DNA from: Lytechinus pictus
Lineage: Eukaryota; Echinodermata; Echinoidea; Temnopleuroida; Toxopneustidae
Direction of reading: 5' to 3'
Assembly (NCBI RefSeq): GCF_037042905.1
Contig: NC_087247.1
Coordinates: forward strand, 44,119,920 to 44,183,919
Length of the DNA: 64,000 nucleotides
The position numbers were made by a program, and so were the translations under genes. Position 1 is the first letter of the stretch. The number at the start of each line of letters is the position of its first letter. Under the pieces are notes generated by a model, which worked only from the letters and a program-made list of their open reading frames with translations, made no database searches and had not been told where the DNA came from. Below, in pieces: positions 49,501-62,160 of this stretch.

Positions 49501-50624
49501 TTTGTTTGATCACATACGCGTAGATACACCCTGGAATGTCAAACACAGTTCAATCAATTTCACCTCCATTGACAATGATTGTTGTATACTAAACAGTATT
49601 TCAACATTTCCCCTCTAATTACTAAGTAAAGGCCAAGTAGCCCACCATACAATCATGACAACTGGGATTACATTTGAAGTGTAGAATCAATAAGCCATTA
49701 AATATATGTTCATGATTGGATATATTAGAAACTGTGTGATTATATGGGTTTTTACTTTTTTTTAAAGGTGAGTTAGAAATGACCTTAATACGAATTACTG
49801 CCCTGCCTCAGACTACAAGTTTCTAATTATTTTATGACCAGAAATTTGGTGCACAATAAGAAGATCATTAATTTTGTAACAAAAGGTAGTTATATGTAGT
49901 TATGTGTTGTTTCCCTTTCTAAAACACAAATATTCCTACATGGAAATGATATACTCGGTTGATTTTTGCACTTCTAATTGTGACTGGGATCATGCACGTT
50001 ACCTCCTGAGAAAACTTTACACGACATTCCTCTCAATTTTCAAAATTATTCAACAAAATATACCCATTAAATTATCATTGGGTGTAATGATATACTTGTA
50101 CATCGTGGATTAAGTGCAGCAATTTCATAACTTAGTACTGTGAAAATATGAGGGTGATAAACCAACAACAAAATAGCAAATTTGCATGAGCGTATATTTT
50201 GTGGTGAGTCACGTGACTGCATGAAATCAGCGAATGGAGTTACTCATCGTGCTGTTTCCCCCATTGACTGTCCGACGCCAGAGCGGTGTACAATAACGGC
50301 AACACTGTACTTCAGCATACATTAAAACTATGTCAACATTCAAAGAATGTTATTTTTGCTCTCTATACACACAAAGTCCATAGATTATATACATAATTTA
50401 CACATCGAGTTGATATTACTATGTACATCCAGGTGACACATACACACACAATATTAACGCCAAAGTATGATATCACAATACCCTTGGGTTCCACATAAAC
50501 TCTTCAATCAATCAATCCCCTGACTCTTTTTTGTATTTATCATTTTCAGTATAAATTACCAATTAACGTCAAGGAATATGTTTTGTTTAAATACAGTCAC
50601 TTTTCATCTACCATGTCAACATTT

Positions 50625-51010
50625 TCACGAATGTCGTACAACGTTCAATCCAACATTTTCTTCTACATGCAATACTAACGACGATGGTTTTTCCAATATC
50701 GTCACTCCGTGTACAGCGTTCTGAGATTGAGCGTTCTCCGTACCCGTTGAATCGGTCTCGTTGTCCCCCTCACCTTCTCCCGATGCTCCTTCTTCTTTAT
50801 TCTTGCTCTCTTTCTTGTATTTCATTCGTCTGTTCTGGAACCAGATCTTGATCTGCCGTTCTGTCAATCCTAAAAGATGGCTGAGTTCGATTCTTCTCCT
50901 TCGTGTAAGATAGCGGTTGAAATGAAACTCTTTTTCTAGCTCCAATGTCTGATAACGAGTGTAGGTCTGCCGACATCTTTTCCTGCCGACTTCAAGACCA
51001 ACATTTGGAC
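50625..51010 (-). CDS. Hox7: Hox7-like homeobox protein, exon 2 (homeobox exon and stop)
   Basis: Carries the DNA-binding homeodomain at residues 192-251 of the spliced protein, 60 residues long without gaps. It is Antennapedia-class: [20 protein letters not shown] in helix 1, [12 protein letters not shown] around helix 2, and the recognition helix [10 protein letters not shown] with Trp48, Gln50, Asn51 and Arg53. Two positions stand out: Cys at 4 (Gly in most paralogues) and Tyr at 56 (Trp in most). This combination is why I call it Hox7. A Lys/Glu/Gly/Asp-rich acidic tail (about 252-272) and an unremarkable C-terminus ending VVRHS follow, with a TGA stop at 50627-50625. The acceptor CTTTCTGCAG|G with a T-rich tract fixes the exon start at 51010. 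I see no AATAAA signal within about 300 bases after the stop, so the 3' UTR end is not placed. Confidence 0.93.
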
Positions 51011-52259
51011 CTGCAGAAAGTTTGAGCAAAGAACAAAGAAGTGGACACATTATAAAATACTATTTAAATTATGAAAGTGTTGATATAAAGATATATTTAA
51101 ACAATCTAGTGATAAATACAAGTTAATATAACTCATGTATCATATATTGAAAAGGGACATAGGTCGCTGATAGGTGCGTGTAAATTATTTTCATTTTTAT
51201 GTAAACCTACATCTAGAAATAAAGACCGATATTGCATGACTCACTGTATCTAATGATTTAGGATTTTACATGCATACAATATTGTTTGTTGTTTTCGTTT
51301 CGACGTCGCTTTACTTTTTTTATCGATTCCAACAGGACAAAGGTTGACAGAAAGTCATATAGGTCTACATAAAATTACCATCTTGGCTCCGTAACTCAAA
51401 GATTATCGATCAATTGCTAAATGGACTGACCAATCAAGATCAATATTACATGCGCATTTAGTTTATAAAGTGTTCTTTCATATTTGCTATTAATCACTAA
51501 TCTTTGTTTTATATGCTCCTTGATTCATTCTTCTCTTGGCCATTTTTTTAAAGTGATACATTATGCAAATAGATATGAATATTGCATTAAGATATTGTTT
51601 ATGCTTGAGGCATATCAGTGGTGGCAAACATGCATGATTTTGTTTGTTCTTGCGCAGTGTTGTTTGTTTTTATTATACCTTAATCACATTAAAAACAATT
51701 AAGCAAAATCAATATGTTTGATGATTGTCTCCTTTGTTAACCTTATTTCATAATTATATAGACCCATAAATAGATACATATATGCTCACATTGGACCTTA
51801 TCAATACTGATAATTAGTAAAAAGGATCGAGCAAACATATAATAATGTATCGTCGAGTATAGCAGAATGGCAGACATTAGTCAGGGTGTTGTGACTGTAC
51901 TGTCTTTGTATGTTTTCTCTGATTGCTTTTAGTTTTTATCAGTTTATATAGGCGACAAATCATTGTGGGTATGATAACATTTTACCTTCCTCTGATGAAT
52001 TCAAATTAATAACCAGTATTTTAATGTGTATGGTTTGCAAACAACTTTTACCTCGGATATTGTATTTATATCGCAATTACGCGATGTAAATTTTGAGCAA
52101 TTGCCGTTTCTGTTCATGGAGAATGCATAATGAATTAGACCTATGTGTATCTTTAGCCCACATAAACTTATTTGATGAACATTATCTTTAATAGATAAAA
52201 TACGGGAAATACTGTATGACCACTTAAAATGCATGTCATCAATATGAAATAAATTGCAG

Positions 52260-52534
52260 TCATTGCAGTTTAGGAATATTCATGAAAGTAGGAAAACAGA
52301 TTCAGGTACGATGGCCAGATTTCATATTCGGTATATTATCATTGTTTCATTTCGACTTCGCGTTATAATTATTTAATATGCGTCTCTAATTGACAAAAGT
52401 TTAATTAGAGACGCATATTACATGATTATAACGCGAAGTCGAAATGAAACAATGATAATATACCGAATATGAAATCTGGCCATCGTACCTGAATCTGTTT
52501 TCCTACTTTCATGAATATTCCTAAACTGCAATGA
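52260..52534. repeat. Near-perfect 275-bp foldback inside the Hox7-like intron
   Basis: Arms of 132 bp (52260-52391 and 52403-52534) separated by an 11-base loop (GACAAAAGTTT plus flank). Comparing the arms base by base I find two mismatches, both near the loop (TTATTTAATA against TCATGTAATA). The arm contains CGACTTCGCGTTATAAT. It has no terminal motif shared with the other foldbacks, no clear target duplication and no coding content. In the minus-strand pre-mRNA it would form a long double-stranded stem. Confidence 0.92.
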
Positions 52535-53394
52535 TCTGCGTTAAAAGTGTCCCAAATATTGTTTCCAACGACAACAAACATTGATGAACGTGTTATCGGA
52601 ATATTATTTTGGGGTATATTCGGAATTCCATTTGTTACTTTACTTGTTAGCATGTATTACTAACATTTCAATGAACTTCTGTCAACATCCGAAGTACTTG
52701 TGTGCCGGAAATTACACACAAACAAATGTGCAATTTGGGATAGTATAGCATTTATGCAAATAAAAACTTAATTTTACGTTGTTTTATTTTAGTCTATTGG
52801 TTGATTAATTTTGGAAAAAAAAGAACTCCTGATCTTTCATTCGGATTTGGGACAATCACAATAACTTTACTAGACTTATATTATTGTCATCTTGCTAGTT
52901 CAAAGAGGTAGCAAAAACAAAACTTATTTTGTCTAACATATTAACAGATTTATTTGGTTAAGAATAATTGCGTTAACATTTTTTGAAAGATAAATCACGA
53001 ATTCCTGATGTGCGAAGTGTTTGAGTAGCGTATAATCCCATAAAGCAATTTATTCTGAGTTGTTCTTTTACTTCTCTTCTATTTAAGAGTAATCCTTTTC
53101 CAGATATTTAGGTACTTTGAAACGAGTCGCTCATGCAGGTTTTGAGCAGAATGGATGGGATATTAAGGTCTATGTATCTAAATAAGCCGATAAAAGACGG
53201 GTGATACTACCCTAAAAGGGTGTGAAAAGAGATCAAAATGAGATTTAGCAGATCAATACTAACAGGCGTTCTGGATTATTGTGGATCAATGAGAGCAACA
53301 AAAGGCTTCCTATAAAATAATGTGATCATTAATCAGAAATGGTACAAGTCACCCTCGAAAAAAAAAAACCTCTTTTACTCTATCATCGAAACAA

Positions 53395-53520
53395 TCACGT
53401 TATCATTATCGACGTCAATATACCCATATCGACATCAATACCCATATCATATCCCATCAATACCCATTTCATCATCATCATCATCACAATTGTCACCACC
53501 ATAAATCATCGTCATAATAA
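53395..53520. repeat. ATC-type simple repeat in the Hox7-like intron
   Basis: CAATACCCATAT-like units followed by CATCATCATCATCATCA and related words. Low-complexity, non-coding. Confidence 0.7.
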
Positions 53521-55907
53521 TGACAGTGGTTACAAGAATCCTCACGAAATAGGTGAAGGTAATCACAACTGCGTGGTGTGAGTGTCGTGATGTATGCGAT
53601 AAAATGTCAAAACCAATTGAATACAAATCCATGGTTGGGGAAAACGTGTTGATTTTTAAAAATCGCAAAGAAAGCAAAAGCAAATTTTGAAACAAAACAT
53701 TATAGCAGAACTATCAAAATATAGTGTGTCATGTGTAACACCTACGTCACAACATTGATAACTGCATATCAGAAATAAATATAAAAGATTATAACCTTAA
53801 TTTATCAGTCCGTTACAAGTTTGACAGATGGTTTTGTAGGACAAAATTTAAACAAAAATAAGCAATTGGACTCCCGACAAAAATAAATTTGCTTGTTAAA
53901 TCTGAAAAAACGTCTACTAAACAATTTTCGTTTCACATCATCCTCGGCATTTTACACATGCTTATAATAAAGTTTGATATAAGTTGAATAGTGACCTAAA
54001 CTTGGGGATGTATCAAAACTTAAGAAAGACTTGATGCTTAAAACATCCAGTATGCCTAATAGCCATCCTTTCCCACGAATGAAAAAAAGAAAGATTGCTA
54101 CTACGTGAGAGAATAAATAATTTCAAGCCATGCACGATTTATCTTTGAACACAAACAAATTCTCAGTCTTTCCTGTGATGTCCCGACTGAAGGATCTCAA
54201 GAACCTACCGTGATGGTTTACAGGAAAATTTAATAATATTCTGGAAAGTAACTACATCAGCATGCACCTTTGAATTGGAATCAATCCCCGAATGAGAAAG
54301 AAGATTAATAGCCAAATTGTGTGGGATAACTTCAGTTTTATCTTACATTCTTGAAAATAGAGTATTCGAAAATGTAAAGATAAACTTAGTTTATGAACTC
54401 CAGTGTAGAAATTTATATCATAAATGGGTTCAGTCTCTCATTACATATCCCAATTCTTTTCTTATTCTTTTCAAGACAATAAAAACAATCATTACCTCCA
54501 AAATCACAAGTTGCCTCAAATGAATCTCTTTTCAGTGTGCACATCACAAACAACATTTTGATCCCTTATTTTCGAAAGAAAATAATCCTTCTAATTAAAA
54601 GAATTTAGATGAGTAAAACATGAGTCTTGTGGCAGTTACAATTATAAAATGTTGGTTTTAAAGACATGAATATTATACATGCTATCCATGGTATGGGTAA
54701 ATACGGACATTCTGATATAATGAACAGATTATATATATAATCCATTGATAACAAGCACAGGTAATTATGGTGACTGAACCCGAATTCAGTCGTTGTATTA
54801 TTGTGCAGTATAAGATGTATTCGAAATATGAATTTACCCCCAAATAAGCATAATGTTTCGCGACAAATTTTAATTTTATACCATGCAGTATTTTCAGAGA
54901 GGGTATTTTTTTTAGAACAACTATTCAACAAATTATAACAAAATGAACAAGGTGTATCTCAATTGTGATCTTAAATGTTACTATTGGACCCTGCCAAAAT
55001 ATAAAAAATAATAATTTTCTGCATTTGGATATTATAAAACGAACATCAAAATATCAATTTTATATTCTGTAAGTTATTCAATGGACGTGCCATGAACATG
55101 ATGAAAATACAATTTCAGGTATATTTTTCATATTTGAGATATAATATAGGCCATTTCTTGTCTATCGAATTAATTTCTAATCATACATGGCACTTTAAAA
55201 AAGAACGTGATAAAAACAATGAGATATATAGCGCGCAAGTCAGAAATATTTCCAAGTTAGTTGTGTTTATATTTGGGTCATATTGAAACAAAATTGACTG
55301 ATAATGGGATTCGATTCTTCTGAATTATAAGTCTGGCAGTTGTTATTATCAAAACAAAATAAATCTCAAGATTTTGAACGGATTCGGGGGAAAAAAGTGG
55401 AAGCAGATGTATTGAGCAATCAAACTAAGAATCGGAAGTAGTATATTACGGGATTTTTAAAAAGAAAAACAGCGTTACGTCACAGTTTTTTTTATCGTAG
55501 AATATAGTATATATAGTACAGAGGGGAAAAGTCGATGGGGTCCAAGATCGTCGCTTTTTTTTTAAGTCACGAGAGAAGAAACTGGGCGATTATTTCTCTC
55601 AATTTCTTGCCCTGTCCTTAAGCTTTCATTTCTAGTCACGATGTGTATCAGGTTATACATTCCTGTTAATCAAAATAACAATTATCATCATTAAATTCAT
55701 CATAACCGGTGTTTTATATTCATTCCACTACCACCATCATCACCGATCCATGATCAATATCATAATCAAAATTGTGCGTGCAGTATGGCATCAATATTCT
55801 GAAATGAAAAAAACCATGGAGCTATAAAACACATTGCTTCATGGAAAACTATGTATCCCCCTCTTTTTCTTTTACACTGTTCCTTTCGGCATGATATATG
55901 GGATGAT

Positions 55908-56105
55908 TGTAAAACCTTCGCGCCCTAAAGTTTCCTTAGGTCGCAAAGAAATCCCATTCAATATTTCATCACGTCTCGCAAGCCCCGCACGGCGACCAGC
56001 CGCGTCCTTCCGCTCCTCACTAATGGGTCTGGTGGCCTCCACGCGCCCCGAGCCGACCCCGTTGCAATTTGTCACCGCGCCGCTGCCGATGTCTTGACAC
56101 CGCAG
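55908..56105. promoter_or_regulatory. GC/CpG-rich block in the Hox7-like intron
   Basis: About 190 bp with many CpG dinucleotides (for example CCCCGCACGGCGACCAGCCG) in otherwise AT-rich intron. Both strands happen to be open for 60-85 codons, but no protein family is recognisable. It could be a conserved enhancer, an internal promoter, or a fragment of an unrecognised repeat. Confidence 0.4.
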
Positions 56106-56737
56106 CTAGTTCAGATCTTCGGAACCAATTCTTGTTGCTTCTCGTCTTTATCCTAATATGCAAGAGCTATAATGATATTGGAGGGGAAGAATCATTACTA
56201 TGAAATGATTATCGGTCTTTTTTGCGCTGGAAAATTTACTGCTTGCACTACTTCCTCTAATATCGTTAATAATGTGACGAGTCTATTGACTTGATCATGT
56301 TGGCTGAGAACTGGTTATCTAACTACTAATTTCGTAGCTTACAGAATAATCCAATATATTATCAAAAAATTGATAAAATCTGGTAGACTTTCTTAGTTCT
56401 TGTATTTCTTTATCTAAGTAAATCAACGATATCACATGCTTAGCCTACATGATTGAGATGATTTGGAACAAGAACAAAATGCAGAAAATAAATTGATATA
56501 GTAGACAAAATACAATGAAATGTAATTCGAAAAGTATATCAAGAAAATTAGACATTTTGATAAAAGAAAATGTTGAATCTATTGAACAGAAGGTAATATT
56601 TTGAATCACATTCAATCACATTCTCTAACATATTTCTGACTCATATTTTCTGACAAACAACATTAATAATAGCAATTCTCCACAAGAAACGCATAACACG
56701 TATCAACTTAATTCTTTCAATCATTTGTAATTAAGCA

Positions 56738-56870
56738 ATGATGAAGATGATTATTTTTTATCATTATTATTATCATCATTATTATTATCTGTTGTTATAT
56801 AATATAATCGTCATCTCACCATCATTATCGTCACCATCATCTTCATCATCGCTGTCGCCATTAATGTTAT
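56738..56870. repeat. ATT/ATC simple repeat in the Hox7-like intron
   Basis: TTATTATTATCATCATTATT and CATCATCTTCATCATCG stretches. Imperfect and non-coding. Confidence 0.7.
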
Positions 56871-57599
56871 CATTTGATTATAGTGGTAGTTCTTATCAAA
56901 TCAATAACTGTTCTTTTTATAAATACTAGAATTATTTATTTACAAGATTGGTCTTTTCCAATAAATAATCTATAAAAATTATCTGAAATATATAATTAAA
57001 TGTTTCTATATTATATTAATTTTATATTGATTTTATTTTTTTGTGCATCGCATGCACTGTATACACAGAAATGCTTTAAAAATGATAAAAACAAAATGAT
57101 TGGCTCGACTATTTATTTATTTTTTTATTCAAGGGATAAATGTGAGGGTCCTGAGGGGCGTTTGAAGTAGACCGTTTTTTTTTCGTCCTGAAAGAATATG
57201 AAAGCTAGCATAATTTTTCTATCTTTCCAACAGCTAAAAAATCATATAGGACTTTAATAAGTATTATAACCCCTTTTAATTCTGAGTCATTCGATTTTTC
57301 ATTATTTAAGTCGTAACTTTGCCGAGGCTTAACATTTGAAAGATGTCTCATGCAATGATTCGTGATATCAATTTTTATATTTTAAATATTCAGAAAGATA
57401 AAACGGGGGGGGGGGGGGCTTGTATTGTTATTTTCTGTTCAAGCACATAATGGGGTCAGGTATCTCAATTGATACAGACAGTTGATTGGCCTTATAAAAA
57501 TGGCATACAGTATATTAAGTTTTAGGGTTTAATATTGCTAGAGGTATATGTATATGAATACAGCCATTATCAGCTTTAGATGTCACATTTTGTATAGAG

Positions 57600-57965
57600 G
57601 GGTCGCTAAAAGCAGATTGCAGGCAGTGGGGGAGGAGAGGGCGAGGGGAGGGGAGGGGGAAGGGGAGGAGAGGGGTAGGGTGACAGGGTGCTCGTGTTAG
57701 GGAAGGATTAACATGACAAAAACAGGAATAAAATGGAATGAATCTGATGATTAATATTATTGAGTAGTATAGAAATATATAAAGCAGAGGGGGTGAAAAG
57801 CAAGAGGTCTAGGAGGAAGAGAGGAAGAAAAAGAAAAGAAAAAGACAAAGAAAAAGAAGAAGAAGAAGAAGGAGAAGACTGAGAAGAATTAAGAAGGGGA
57901 GTCAGAAGAATAGGATGAGGAAGAAAAGTGAAAAGAAAAGTAAGAAAGAGAAATGCGAGAAAGAT
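57600..57965. repeat. G-rich and polypurine tract
   Basis: Bases 57621-57685 on the plus strand hold many runs of three to five G separated by one to three bases. Bases 57780-57965 are nearly all A and G (GAA, GAAAA and GAGGAAG words). A run of 14 G lies nearby at 57405-57418. The transcript (minus strand) would be pyrimidine-rich here. Confidence 0.85.
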
Positions 57966-58062
57966 ATATAGATATATAGATATAGGTAGGTAGGTAAGTA
58001 GACAATAGATAGATAGATGGATAGATAGATAGATATAGATAGATAGATAGATAGATAATTAG
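57965..58062. repeat. (GATA)n microsatellite
   Basis: GATATATAGATATA followed by GTAGGTAG and about a dozen GATA units with few interruptions, in the intron of the Hox7-like gene. Confidence 0.9.
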
Positions 58063-61000
58063 AGAGATGGAGGGACTGAAAACAATATTTTAGAAATTGG
58101 TTATCTTTTTGATAAATCTATCTACAGGTGTGTCATCCATTACATTGAATAACGGAAGTTTTCCAATTTTCACTCGAGCGAAAGGAGTCCAAATCACGCT
58201 TATCATGGTTATCAATCCCACATTTTTTTTTATTCAAGTACTGTCAATGGGCGAATATCCGATACGGAAAAATCTAAAAGCTGCGTAACTTATCAAGCAG
58301 TAAAAAACAACAACTACGTGATAAAAATGAACTGATTACACCATCGATTTGACAACTTATCAGTTTTCTAGTCCCTCGCGTAGTGTTAAATGTTGGTTGC
58401 TGTTTTTGTGAATGAAGTGAACTGCAGTAGGAGTCAGGGTTATAGTTCATGGATGAGGCAAGACAAGGAGAGAAATCAGTGGTTAACCACTGAAATCTCC
58501 TCCGCCGGAACTGGCCGACTTTTGAAGATCAAATGATGGACGAATCATATATATTCTGTTTTAAAAAATCACGAAGATCAACAACAAAATACAAATTCCT
58601 TATAACAACCCTGGTTTAAAAAAAGTCCACATAGACAAGAATAACAGGTTTATGAAAGTAGGCCCTATCTAATTTCCTAATTCAAATACGATTTAAGAAT
58701 GATATAGAAGGAAAGAAATGATAGGTCACATGCAAAAATACTAATAATGAATTTGGAAGAAAAGAAAGTGATAGAGAGATAAACAACTAGGGTGTTAACT
58801 GACACCAGTTATCACCACAACACACCCAAGACCTTAGCCGCGATGCCCTATTAATAAAGTACCACTTTCTATTACACCAAATATCTTTAAAAACATTGTC
58901 TATTTTTGCCGCACAATGGCATTATGGGCCTACATTTTCACACTTAAAAACATATATGTTTAGGATTATTCCATCATAACCCCCCCCCCAAAAAAAAAGA
59001 GAGAGAGAAAAATCCCACAAGTACACTTACGTATAATCAAGGAGTTGGTATAATGCACACAGCACCATGTAAAATATAAAATCTAGCATATACATATATA
59101 TTTTCATCTACATGATCTACTCAGCATAATTATTAACGAAATGTTTGAGCCGTGTTTTAATTGTGAAATAGGGGGTTAATAACTAGTATAATGCAAGTAT
59201 TAACCCTTAGCGCGCTGATGTTGCAATCTTGTACATTCGTACAATTAAATTCAATTCGTAATAATTAGTTTTCTCCACAAACCTTCAGATTAGGTAAGCT
59301 AATAAAAGGCAATAGTTCTTGCATAACATCTATATAATAATAATTAGTATCAATGGTGCGGCAATATGGAAATCTTGAATCAAAGAAAATAACATAGAAA
59401 AAAAAATTATTATCCCCCCTCAAAAATTATTCAGCGTGCAAGGAGTTAATTCCAAAAGCTTTTGATATATTCATATGAATACCCTTTTGGTTAAATCAAA
59501 ATTGTTTATGACTAAAGTGTAATTGCATTGGATTATATTGAAAGTAACCAGGCAAGTTATCAAATTCAAGTTCACCATGTTAATCTTGCAGACCATTGGA
59601 CATTATAGTATTCATTGTTGTGTAGAACGAATATAATTATGTTATGTAAATGCATTATCATATTTTCGACCTGTATTTGTTTTATATAAATATCGCATAT
59701 ATAACTAATTTGTATCAAATTTATACGATATTGATGTGGAGTTAAATCTGTCGATGAATTTCCTCATGCACCTTGTCAGATGTGGCCGGAAAGTGAAATC
59801 CGGAAATTTAGAGTAGATCGATCAAATTAGATAAAAGACTTCCAGGGGTTGTCTGCCAGCCTGGTTTCCTTCGGTCTTATCATACACAAGGATTAGAAAG
59901 AAAAGAAAAAAAAAAACAAGATCCTTCTGTATATAGAGCAATTGATTTGAATTAAAAAAATAAGGAGACTAATTATTTCTATCTTTAGCTCCTACTCACC
60001 GGTTCAGTGAGACGCAATTACGTTATTAAACATATAGAAAGCGAGTAAGTTAAATAAGAACCACAGGAGTCGACAGGCTTTGTACAGATAATTCCCCATC
60101 ATTAAAAAAAAACAATGAAAAGAAACGTTCCTGTACAATCGTAAAATTCACATGAAAAACGCTAATTAAAAAGTTTTAGGACATAAGAGCTGAAAGAATG
60201 ATCTGTACCAGTATGTGATAGCCACCTTCATGATGGGATTTACCAACTGAAAAAATGCATGAACACTGCAGGCATATGATTTAACCATGTTACTGCACAC
60301 CACGCATGCGTCAGAGTACAATACAATAGTTAAAACCAACAAAAGGAAATATAAACTGAAGAAATTCACGATGATTTCAATTTCGATCCAGAAGAACAGC
60401 TCGAATGGTTGAAATAAACGAATTGGATTCAGTATACTGTACGAAGGCGCGTGGTAGACCAATTATCACAACGCGAAGTCACTAACTTTGGATTTTACGA
60501 CGTCATAAAAACGTTAAAATAAACGCGTTGAATGCGTGTCCTCATGACATGTATTATGGTGTCAGTTACAACCTTGGCTTATCGTCTGTGACTTACGATC
60601 TTAGCCCCATTAAGAAGTTAAGAAAAAAACTTAATACCAAACACAAATACAACTAATCCGTTGGCGTTGCCTGGGCTCTTCCTCAATTAGCCGTAATTAA
60701 ATACGATTTTTAAGACAACCATGGAAATGGAATTCGTTGCTAGATGTACCTTCATCAACTAAAAAGATGCATGTGTCCGGTAGCATAGAGCTACATATAG
60801 TTTTCTTACCTGATTACATTCCTTTTTTTCATCTAAGAATTATGTATGATTTGGGGTTTTTCCTTCCTAACTATATTTGCGTGATTTTTTTCATAAGAAA
60901 CGCTCCGAGGATTCACCCCTATAGGTCAATAATGCACCACACTGTAAATATGTTTTAAAAAAAAATATTCTACTGAATATTTTTTCTGTAATATAATTCA

Positions 61001-62160
61001 TATTTGACACCTTTGCACAATTATTATCCAATACATGACTAATTAAGGTAACTGCTGATAATAGAATATACAAATATAATATATCAGATAAAGGAGCACA
61101 CATTTAGCTTCAACATCAGTGTATGAACGAAATGCATTATACACGCCTACTATATGGTATGTTGGTATAACATGTATAATGTTGTTATACACCATCAACA
61201 TAAAAAAAAAAATTATCTTACTTTCTAATTCTAGCTTATTCACCTACTTAAATAAGCGATTGCCACAAACCAGTCTGTCCCACCATCGTGATTGTAGTTT
61301 CATTTTTCGTTTACAGAGGAAATCAACGCTTGCGTGACTTCGAAACTATTCTCAGTTTAGTTTCCTATCGTGTACAACCGCTAATAATACGTTATGCCAA
61401 ACAAAATACTTGATATTTTGTTATAGCTACATCCAGAATAGAATATGTTCACAAGACAATAGCTTTCAAACAAAGATAATGGGAAAGATAACAAAAAAAA
61501 AACACACCCCACAATGCATGATGATTAAATCAATTCGTATCCCTTACAATACAAGTAAATAATATTAGTTGATTAGTGATGAAGCTCAGTTGATACCAGT
61601 TATGGGGAAAAGGTGATTTTTAAAAGAGATATTGATAAGAAAAGTAATTGACACGATAATGATTTTAAATACCATATTGAAAATACAGATAGAGTAGTAA
61701 ATATAATTTTAGTTTATGTATTAACGATAATGAGGGGATATGTTTCAACAGATATGGTGCTTTCTGGGCTTATCAACTTCAATTTTGGTATAGATTGGAT
61801 GGTGTATCTGAACAAGCCCTACTAATAGTTTTTCCCCATTTTTTTCTGTAAGCCTAAAGACTTTGGGTGTCATAAGTGAGAAAAAAAATCGACCAATGTC
61901 ATAAATATTGGGTCATAATGGTGAACATGCCTATTTTGACAGGAAATTTCGCAAAATATAGATTAATAACAATGTTTATCGGGTCAATCATGATTTTCAT
62001 CAGCACTGAGTAAAAGTGACAATGAATCTGGCATTATTTTACACACGAGTATGTTTACCCTTAATTTAACCCAATCTGGAGTAACATCTTCGATGATGCG
62101 GCACTACATGACAAAATTTGCATTCAAAGAAAATCAAGTCAAAGAGACAATGTTCCTCAC

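Larger units (their letters stand above)
11530..50624. other. Hox7-Hox6 intergenic spacer (about 39 kb)
   Basis: Separates the stop of the Hox7-like gene from the start of the Hox6-like gene. Recognisable content is repetitive and listed separately. I see no gene, RNA or structured repeat in 12100-13130, 13215-14700, 15325-16830, 20500-21780, 22325-26920, 28165-29100, 31550-33140, 33370-35350, 36700-40240, 42530-42930, 43320-44640 or 46510-50620, apart from homopolymers and short simple repeats. Small direct repeats occur at 24315-24370 (TGTGTATAAAGAAGT-like units) and 26683-26720. Cis-regulatory elements are expected in such a spacer, but they cannot be identified without comparison to other species. 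Confidence 0.7.
51011..62160 (-). other. Hox7-like gene, intron 1 (11,150 bp)
   Basis: Bounded by GTGAGG at 62160 and TTTCTGCAG ending at 51011, phase 1. For a Hox gene this is a long intron. It contains a near-perfect foldback at 52260-52534, short ATC/ATT tracts (53440-53520, 56740-56870), a GC-rich block at 55908-56105, a G-rich and polypurine stretch at 57600-57960 and a GATA microsatellite at about 57965-58060. I see no SINE or MITE of the families found to the left. In 53700-55900 and 58100-62060 I recognise nothing besides AT-rich sequence. It may hold enhancers, but none can be named from the sequence. Confidence 0.85.

Noticed and set aside
11530-50624. Hox-cluster microRNAs (miR-10 or iab-4 type)
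   Set aside because: I did not see the mature sequences I know for these families on either strand. miR-10 is expected elsewhere in the cluster.
52426-52653. 75-codon frame overlapping the foldback
   Set aside because: Half of it lies in one arm of the inverted repeat and it resembles no family I know.
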